A stretch of 11,587 nt of DNA from Prevotellaceae bacterium UBA2757. Lineage in GTDB: Bacteria; Bacteroidota; Bacteroidia; Bacteroidales; Bacteroidaceae. Of this stretch, positions 6,691-11,587 are shown one piece after another. The stretch spans positions 1,199 through 12,785 of the forward strand of contig DEJD01000008.1 in assembly GCA_002353215.1 (NCBI GenBank), read 5' to 3'. Numbering within the stretch: the first letter of the stretch is position 1; each line of letters opens with the position of its first letter. The translations under genes and the position numbers were made by a program. Below the pieces are notes generated by a model, which saw only the letters and a list, made by a program, of their open reading frames with translations, ran no database searches and had not been told where the DNA came from.

Positions 6691-8268
6691 ATGGCAGGGG
6701 AGACCAACAGAGCAAGAACACCCAAACAGACAAGACGCACTTCGCCAGCTCCATTAAGCGAAGACGGACGATTGCAACCGCAAGCCCTCGAACTCGAAGA
6801 AGCAGTGATCGGTGCATGTATGATTGAACGCGATGCGTTCGGTATGATTTCCGACTACCTGAAACCAGAGTCGTTCTACGATACTAAGCATCAGCGAATC
6901 TTTGCTGCTATTCGCGATTTGGCAGCTGAGAATAGTCCTGTCGATATTCTGACTGTAACAGAACAACTGCGTAAGACAGGCGACTTGGATTTCGTGGGCG
7001 GTCCTGTGGCTATCACCGAACTGAGTCGTAAGGTGCTTAGTTCTGCACACATCGAATATCATGCTCGCATCATAGCCCAGAAGGCACTTGCTCGTGAACT
7101 GATTACCTATTCAAGCAACATACAACGTCAGGCTTTTGACGATTCGCAGGATATAGCCGAACTGATGCAACAGGCTGAAGGACAACTCTTCGAACTATCG
7201 AAGACGAACATGAAGAAGGACTTCACCCAGATAAATCCTGTTATCAAAGAGGCTTATGCCATGTTGCAGAAGGCTGCCGCTCGTACCGACGGACTCAGCG
7301 GTCTTACTTCCGGATTCAAGGATATCGACCGTGTGACGAGTGGATGGCAGAACAGCGACCTTATCATCATAGCAGCCCGTCCTGCGATGGGTAAGACTGC
7401 GTTCGTGCTCTCTATGGCAAGGAATATGGCTGTTGACCACAAAATTCCAGTTGCAATGTTTTCACTCGAAATGTCGAACGTGCAGCTCGTTAATCGTCTT
7501 ATTGTGAATGTCTGCGAAATTCCTGGCGAAAAGATTAAGAGTGGACAATTAGCCCCTTACGAATGGGAACAGTTAGACACAAAGATTACGGAACTTGTCG
7601 ATGCGCCGCTTTATATCGATGATACTCCATCACTTTCTGTCTTCGAACTGCGTACAAAAGCTCGCCGACTGGTGCGTGAATTCGGAGTGCAGATTATCAT
7701 CATCGACTACCTGCAGCTGATGAATGCCAGTGGTATGTCGTACAACTCACGTCAGGAAGAAGTCAGCACCATCTCCCGTTCGCTCAAAGGACTTGCAAAG
7801 GAACTGAACATACCTATCATAGCTCTTTCACAGTTGAACCGTTCGGTAGAAAACCGTGTAGGTAACGATGAGAATAAAGCAGACAGTAAACGTCCGCAGT
7901 TGAGCGACTTGCGTGAGTCGGGTGCCATAGAGCAGGATGCCGACCTCGTGGCATTCATCCATCGTCCGGAGTACTATAAGATATTCAAGGACCAGTATGG
8001 CAATGACCTCAAGGGCGTTGCAGAATTCATCATCGCAAAGCACCGTAACGGTTCTGTTGAAGACGTTAGGATGCGATTCGTTGGTCAGTATGCCCGTTTC
8101 CTCGATCTCCACGGAAACAGCTTAGATGATAACTTTGACGAAGGTCTTATCTCTTCTTCAAATATAAATACTTCAAAGCAACCGGCTACAGAACCAACTC
8201 CCGACGACGGAGGATTCGATAGCCTGACAGCTGCTGACTTTACACCACAAAACGATGTTCCGTTTTAG
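6691..8268 (+). CDS. dnaB: Replicative DNA helicase DnaB
   Basis: The hexameric 5'-3' helicase that unwinds DNA at the replication fork and recruits primase; 525 residues. The N-terminal domain begins at PQALELEEAVIGACM (about 30-44), after a basic, disordered-looking leader of 29 residues. The RecA-like motor domain starts near TSGFKDIDRVTSGW (206-219) and contains Walker A ARPAMGKTAF (229-238), the SLEM motif (258-261), Walker B IIIIDYLQL (335-343), SQLNRSVENR (380-389) and LSDLRESGAIEQDADLV (404-420). No intein interrupts these sites. After LDLHG (471-475) comes a tail of about 50 residues rich in Asp, Ser, Thr and Pro, ending DFTPQNDVPF. That tip resembles the SSB acidic C-terminus (DDDIPF), an oddity discussed under findings. 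It is 124 bases downstream of prmA and has its own -7 box. Confidence 0.96.
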   Translation: MAGETNRARTPKQTRRTSPAPLSEDGRLQPQALELEEAVIGACMIERDAFGMISDYLKPESFYDTKHQRIFAAIRDLAAENSPVDILTVTEQLRKTGDLDFVGGPVAITELSRKVLSSAHIEYHARIIAQKALARELITYSSNIQRQAFDDSQDIAELMQQAEGQLFELSKTNMKKDFTQINPVIKEAYAMLQKAAARTDGLSGLTSGFKDIDRVTSGWQNSDLIIIAARPAMGKTAFVLSMARNMAVDHKIPVAMFSLEMSNVQLVNRLIVNVCEIPGEKIKSGQLAPYEWEQLDTKITELVDAPLYIDDTPSLSVFELRTKARRLVREFGVQIIIIDYLQLMNASGMSYNSRQEEVSTISRSLKGLAKELNIPIIALSQLNRSVENRVGNDENKADSKRPQLSDLRESGAIEQDADLVAFIHRPEYYKIFKDQYGNDLKGVAEFIIAKHRNGSVEDVRMRFVGQYARFLDLHGNSLDDNFDEGLISSSNINTSKQPATEPTPDDGGFDSLTAADFTPQNDVPF

Positions 8269-8270
8269 AT

Positions 8271-8381
8271 AATTGACAATTGATAATTGATAATTGACAA
8301 TTATTTTCTCTAACCTCTAATCTCTAAACAGTAAACGGTAAACTGTAAACAGTAAACAGTAACCTCTAACCTATAATCAAT
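8271..8381 (+). repeat. Seven-base-phased degenerate repeat filling the dnaB-uxaA spacer
   Basis: From 8271, two bases after the dnaB stop, to the A of the uxaA ATG, the spacer divides without gaps into 16 heptads. Four are AATTGAY and one is AATTATT. Three end CTCTA, five are AACNGTA, and the last three are ACCTCTA, ACCTATA and ATCAATA. No -7 box, Shine-Dalgarno or terminator is seen inside it, so uxaA may be read from the dnaB promoter or from a promoter I do not recognise. Confidence 0.7.
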
Positions 8382-9890
8382 ATGAAAACAATAAAGATCA
8401 ATCCTGCTGACAATGTAGCTGTGGCAATTGTACCACTTAAAGCTGGAGAAACAGTAAATGTAGAAGGTGTAGATATAACTACTACAGGTGAAGTGCCTGC
8501 TGGCCACAAACTTCTTCTTCAAGACTTGAAAGCAGGTGAAGACATCATCAAGTATGGTTATCCAATCGGACATTTGAAGGAGGACCATAAGAAGGGCGAT
8601 TTCATCTACGATGCTAATATAAAGACAAATCTTGCCGGTTTGCTCGATTACAAATATCAGCCAGTTCCTGCTGATGCTCTTACCAACCCAGCTTATGAAG
8701 AGTGGTTCCCGAAGGAGCAACTCACCTTCAAAGGCTATCGACGTAAGAATGGCGATGTTGGCATTCGTAACGAACTTTGGATTGTGCCAACTGTGGGTTG
8801 TGTCAATGGTATTGTGAATCAGTTGAAGACTCAGCTCGAACAGGAGAAGGGTAATGAGAAGCTACGCATCGTGGCATTCCCTCATAACTATGGTTGTAGT
8901 CAGCTAAGCGACGACCATGAGAACACCCGTAAAATTCTTCGCGATCTCGTACTCCATCCAAATGCAGGTGCTGTGCTCGTTGTTGGTTTGGGTTGTGAAA
9001 ACAACCAACCGGACAAGTTTGCAGAACTCCTTGGTGACTACGATAAGGAACGCATCCGTTTCATGGTTAGCCAGAAAGTAGTGGGTGACGAAGTAGAAGA
9101 AGGGATGAAGATTCTTCGCGAACTCTATGCTATAGCAGAGAAGGATGAACGCACAGAGATACCTCTCTCCGAACTGCGTGTAGGACTCAAGTGCGGTGGT
9201 TCCGATGGCTTCTCCGGTATTACAGCAAATCCTTTGCTCGGGGTCTTCTCCGACTTCATCGTTTCTCAGGGAGGAACGACTGTGCTTACAGAAGTACCAG
9301 AGATGTTTGGTGCCGAGACTATCCTTATGAACCGTTGCAAGACTCCTGAACTCTTCAACCAGACAGTGAGTCTGGTGAACGACTTCAAACAGTATTTCCT
9401 CTCTCATGGCGAACCTGTAGGTGAGAATCCGTCTCCAGGAAATAAAGCAGGAGGTATCTCAACACTTGAAGAGAAAGCTCTCGGTTGTACTCAGAAGTGT
9501 GGAAAGAGTGCTGTATGTGGTGTTCTCCAGTATGGTGAGCGTCTTCAGGTGAAAGGACTCAACCTCTTGTCTGCTCCGGGCAACGACCTCGTAGCAAGTA
9601 CCGCCCTTGCTTCTGCAGGCTGTCATATCGTACTCTTCACCACAGGTCGTGGAACTCCATTCGGTACCTTCGTACCAACAATGAAGGTAAGTACAAACAG
9701 CAACCTTGCTCAGAACAAACCAACGTGGATCGACTTCAATGCTGGTACCATCGTTGAGGGCGAGAGCATGAAGGACGTGTTCCAGCGATTCATGAAGAAA
9801 GTCATCTCTATTGCCAATGGTGAACCTACGTGGAACGAGAAGAAAAACTATCAGGAGATAGCAATCTTCAAAAATGGAGTTACCTTGTAG
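8382..9890 (+). CDS. uxaA: Altronate dehydratase, UxaA family (SAF plus GD_AH domains)
   Basis: A lyase of 502 residues that dehydrates D-altronate to 2-keto-3-deoxygluconate, the substrate of the KDG kinase encoded 6.9 kb upstream. The N-terminal SAF domain (about 10-85) shows NVAVAIVPLKAGE, VPAGHK and a closing GHLKEDHKKGDFIY. The large catalytic domain begins FKGYRRKNGDVGIRNELWIVPTVGC (116-140), followed by HNYGCSQ (168-174), VGLGCE (201-206), LKCGGSDGFSGITANP, EKALGCTQKCGKS and TTGRGTPFG. Length is close to E. coli UxaA (495). Galactarate dehydratase (GarD) shares this architecture and cannot be ruled out by eye. The nearby kdgK and kdgA favour altronate. Its partners UxaB and UxaC are not in the window. 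Confidence 0.88.
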   Translation: MKTIKINPADNVAVAIVPLKAGETVNVEGVDITTTGEVPAGHKLLLQDLKAGEDIIKYGYPIGHLKEDHKKGDFIYDANIKTNLAGLLDYKYQPVPADALTNPAYEEWFPKEQLTFKGYRRKNGDVGIRNELWIVPTVGCVNGIVNQLKTQLEQEKGNEKLRIVAFPHNYGCSQLSDDHENTRKILRDLVLHPNAGAVLVVGLGCENNQPDKFAELLGDYDKERIRFMVSQKVVGDEVEEGMKILRELYAIAEKDERTEIPLSELRVGLKCGGSDGFSGITANPLLGVFSDFIVSQGGTTVLTEVPEMFGAETILMNRCKTPELFNQTVSLVNDFKQYFLSHGEPVGENPSPGNKAGGISTLEEKALGCTQKCGKSAVCGVLQYGERLQVKGLNLLSAPGNDLVASTALASAGCHIVLFTTGRGTPFGTFVPTMKVSTNSNLAQNKPTWIDFNAGTIVEGESMKDVFQRFMKKVISIANGEPTWNEKKNYQEIAIFKNGVTL

Positions 9891-9990
9891 GATTTTGACT
9901 AAATTAGTATGTTTATGTACAAAAATATGGTGCAAAATAGACGTGGTGAGCAAAAATTACCATTCTTTGGTAAAAAATCTTTCAAAATAG

Positions 9991-10021
9991 TTTGCACGAA
10001 ATGAAAGAATACATACCTTTG
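9991..10021 (+). promoter_or_regulatory. Strong predicted promoter with no gene behind it
   Basis: TTTG at 9991-9994, a 19-base spacer and TACCTTTG at 10014-10021 give an exact match to both halves of the Bacteroidota consensus, the cleanest promoter in the window. Transcription would start near 10028. No ORF with a start codon follows before the hairpin at 10079-10110, and the next gene (nudC) lies on the opposite strand. Confidence 0.65.
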
Positions 10022-10027
10022 CATCAG

Positions 10028-10112
10028 TTATCCTGAATACAATCTTTTTTACCTTAAAACTAATACCTATTGAAAATAAAAAGTGCTTCATTGTGAAATG
10101 AGGCACTTTTGT
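10028..10112 (+). ncRNA. Candidate small RNA of about 85 nt
   Basis: This is the stretch between a consensus promoter and a strong hairpin with a T run. The only ATG inside (10098) lies in the terminator stem. The body (10028-10078) is A- and U-rich with little internal pairing, including a run of Ts near 10044-10050, and the 3' end is the 14-bp terminator stem. I do not recognise a known RNA family. It could instead be the remnant leader of a lost gene, with the terminator serving nudC only. Confidence 0.35.
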
Positions 10113-10113
10113 C
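10079..10113. terminator. Bidirectional Rho-independent terminator, 3' of nudC
   Basis: A 14-bp stem (10079-10092 with 10097-10110, one G-T wobble) closes a GTGA tetraloop. On the plus strand it ends in TTTT, followed by GTCATTTT. On the minus strand it is followed by TTTTTATTTT, a better U tract. It lies 39 bases beyond the nudC stop and would end nudC transcription, and also any plus-strand transcript coming from 10028 or reading through from uxaA. Confidence 0.88.
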
Positions 10114-10148
10114 ATTTTATGGGGTCAAGTAGCGAGAGTCATTAACCC

Positions 10149-10958
10149 TTAACCATTATCAATCCAATCATCGATGAGTTGTCGTGCGATAGACATCTTG
10201 TCAGGAATGGGTGGCATGTTGTCTCTTGAAAACCACCCGGCCGTGCTGAGTTCTTCTTTTTGGATATCGAGTTCTCCACCATCGTAGTCAGCTGTAAATC
10301 CAACCATAACACCACTGGGAAAAGGCCACGACTGACTGCCAAAGTATCGGATGTTCTTTATCCTCAGATGGGTTTCTTCTTGTACCTCTCTGCGTACACA
10401 GTCTTCCAGTGTTTCACCTGTCTCCACGAATCCGGCAACCAATCCGTACATCTCGCTGCGACGGAAATTTCTTGCATGAACCAGCAGAATCTGTTCCTTT
10501 CCTTCGTCGTTCGTGCGACGTATGCGAACTATGATAGCAGGAGCAACCTGTGGCCACACTTCCTTTCCGCAGTGCGTACACTGTTTGCTGATATCAGTCG
10601 TACGTTTCATCGGAGCTCCGCACATTCCACAGTATCGGGTGTTAACATCCCAGTAGAGAAGTTCCGATGCTTTGCCTGCCATCGTGAAGTCTGTCTTACT
10701 GAGTCTGCCAAACGACTCCCTGAGTCCTACGAATACATGTCCTTCGATATGTGCGGCACTGTCAATGCTGTAAGCTTTACGTTCTATGCCGTTTTCGCCT
10801 TTAGGCAGTATTAGTATGCTTGTCCATTCCTTTGTCTCTGTAGGCGGTGTGTCTGAAACCGGTATGCTGTGCAGAGCACCTTCCTGCTGCGGTTCTTTGA
10901 GTAAAATACCCCCTCCGCAGAACACAAACCATTGCGTTTTATTCTCTTTATTCATCAT
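10149..10958 (-). CDS. nudC: NAD(+) diphosphatase / NAD-capped RNA hydrolase, NudC type Nudix protein
   Basis: A Nudix hydrolase of 269 residues (E. coli NudC has 257) that splits NAD(H) into NMN(H) and AMP and, in characterised homologues, removes NAD caps from RNA. A zinc ribbon is formed by Cys110, Cys113, Cys127 and Cys130 (YCGMCG and CTHCG), leading into WPQVAPAIIV. The Nudix box spans 176-198, from GFVETGE to REVQEETHL. It matches GX5EX7REUXEEXGU except that the late Gly is His. The NudC-specific segment follows as SQSWPFPSG (208-216), where the family consensus is SQPWPFPxS, so Pro is replaced by Ser. All metal-binding Glu residues are present. The gene starts with two tandem ATGs; I took the first. 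It converges on the terminator and is divergent from the second muramidase gene across 96 bases. Confidence 0.92.
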   Translation of the reverse strand: MMNKENKTQWFVFCGGGILLKEPQQEGALHSIPVSDTPPTETKEWTSILILPKGENGIERKAYSIDSAAHIEGHVFVGLRESFGRLSKTDFTMAGKASELLYWDVNTRYCGMCGAPMKRTTDISKQCTHCGKEVWPQVAPAIIVRIRRTNDEGKEQILLVHARNFRRSEMYGLVAGFVETGETLEDCVRREVQEETHLRIKNIRYFGSQSWPFPSGVMVGFTADYDGGELDIQKEELSTAGWFSRDNMPPIPDKMSIARQLIDDWIDNG

Positions 10959-10977
10959 TTACTTAAAAAAACTTTTA

Positions 10978-10985
10978 CAAAAATA
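10978..10985 (-). promoter_or_regulatory. Predicted -7 box for nudC
   Basis: On the minus strand this reads TATTTTTG, which fits TAnnTTTG. It would place the transcript start about 13 bases before the nudC ATG. No clear TTG lies at the -33 distance, and the sequence is AT-rich enough for chance matches. Confidence 0.35.
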
Positions 10986-11018
10986 GGTATAAATATTTAG
11001 AACATTAAGATTTATATG

Positions 11019-11026
11019 TATCTTTG
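11019..11026 (+). promoter_or_regulatory. Predicted -7 box for the second GH25 gene
   Basis: TATCTTTG matches TAnnTTTG exactly and is followed by GCGAA, with the start expected near 11033, about 22 bases before the ATG. A weak -33 candidate, TTTAG, is at 10996-11000 (18-base spacing). Confidence 0.55.
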
Positions 11027-11054
11027 CGAATAATTAACATTTTGTTATCTCTGA

Positions 11055-11587
11055 ATGAATCGAAGATTTCCACTGAGAACGCTTGTGTTCATGCTTGCAT
11101 TCCTCTTTGCACTGAGTATTATTGCAAAGAAGGATAAAGAAAAGAAACGTGTTACACAGGTTATGATATATGGCAATGTTGACCCAGATCCGGAGCCGGG
11201 AAAACCGCGTCCCGACCACTATACCAAACCACTTGACAAACCACGTTTAGTGAATAGGTCAGGTGAGGGCTTGCACGGATTCGACATCAGTCACTATCAG
11301 GGTCATGTCAACTTCGATGCTCTTGCTTCCGACCCACGTGCAGGTTATCTGTATCTGAAGGCTTCCGAGGGTGCGAGCAACAAGGATAATATGTACTCAA
11401 CCTATTATCGTGAGGCTCGTCGCGTAGGTTTCAAAGTTGGTAGTTATCATTTCTTCCGAGGTAATTACAGCGCACGTGAACAGTTTGAGAATTTCCGCAG
11501 TGTGCTTAAGGGTAATCCACAAGATCTCATTCCAATCATCGACGTAGAGGTACTTGCCCGTCGCGTGTCCATCTATCAGTATATGGA
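11055..11587 (+). CDS. Secreted GH25 muramidase, 3'-truncated by the window end
   Basis: The first 177 codons are present and no stop is reached. A basic start (MNRRFPLR) and a hydrophobic core (LVFMLAFLFALSIIA, 10-24) form a signal peptide or anchor; no lipobox cysteine is seen. A linker of about 45 residues rich in Lys, Asp and Pro (DPDPEPGKPRPD at 43-54) precedes the GH25 domain. Its signatures are GFDISHYQ (Asp77), YLKASEGAS (Glu105) and IPIIDVE (Asp163 and Glu165, the expected catalytic acid). It shares the DISHYQ and DVE motifs with the muramidase at 4899 but has a different N-terminus, with a linker and without the polybasic cytoplasmic segment. So the two are paralogues, not a recent duplicate. 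The ATG at 11055 is the only start that includes the signal sequence. Confidence 0.88.
   Translation, partial: MNRRFPLRTLVFMLAFLFALSIIAKKDKEKKRVTQVMIYGNVDPDPEPGKPRPDHYTKPLDKPRLVNRSGEGLHGFDISHYQGHVNFDALASDPRAGYLYLKASEGASNKDNMYSTYYREARRVGFKVGSYHFFRGNYSAREQFENFRSVLKGNPQDLIPIIDVEVLARRVSIYQYM

Noticed and set aside
8271..8382. The period-7 array considered as a CRISPR array or phage attachment site.
   Set aside because: There are no repeat-spacer units of suitable length, no cas or integrase gene, and no matching second copy of a longer core.
9920..9927. A minus-strand TATTTTTG matching the -7 consensus just beyond the uxaA 3' end, which could drive antisense RNA.
   Set aside because: No -33 element at the right distance, and the sequence is so AT-rich that chance matches are expected.
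9957..9973. Six-base-pair hairpin (TTACCA/TGGTAA) downstream of uxaA considered as its terminator.
   Set aside because: On the plus strand it is followed by A residues, not T; a T run follows only on the minus strand, so it cannot end uxaA transcription.

Overview
The window reads as chromosomal DNA of a Bacteroidales bacterium, most likely Prevotella or a close relative. This rests on several recognisable Bacteroidota promoters (TAnnTTTG near -7, TTG/TTTG near -33), A-rich leaders with almost no Shine-Dalgarno signal, a long-form pyrophosphate-dependent phosphofructokinase, and a LacI-type regulator with the GTVDRVLHGR helix-turn-helix. The genus is an inference; no rRNA or other marker is present.

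Left part (1-4912): a terminator for an unseen upstream gene, then a LacI-family regulator on the minus strand. It is divergent from a plus-strand cluster of 2-keto-3-deoxygluconate kinase (kdgK), KDPG aldolase (kdgA) and PPi-dependent phosphofructokinase (pfp). The 314-base divergent region holds both promoters and a hairpin at the start of the kdgK leader. Middle (4899-8268): a membrane-anchored GH25 muramidase whose likely TTG start overlaps the end of pfp, then prmA (ribosomal protein L11 methyltransferase), then dnaB (replicative helicase) behind its own -7 box. Right part (8382-11587): uxaA (altronate dehydratase), a gene-free stretch with a strong promoter and a terminator but no ORF (candidate small RNA), nudC on the minus strand, and the first 177 codons of a second, signal-peptide-bearing GH25 muramidase that runs off the window.

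UxaA, KdgK and KdgA are consecutive steps of hexuronate breakdown: altronate to KDG, KDG to KDPG, KDPG to pyruvate plus glyceraldehyde 3-phosphate. The divergent LacI regulator probably controls at least kdgK-kdgA-pfp. PFP is reversible, so its place in the operon would suit making hexose phosphate from uronate-derived triose. PrmA, DnaB and NudC are housekeeping genes mixed into this neighbourhood.

I do not see a defence system, phage, insertion sequence, CRISPR array, tRNA or rRNA. The best leads are: a possible ~85-nt small RNA; seven-base-phased repeats filling two intergenic spacers exactly up to the start codon; a chain of three overlapping stop/start codons linking the muramidase gene to prmA; and the interleaving of sugar-acid, glycolytic and wall-hydrolase genes.
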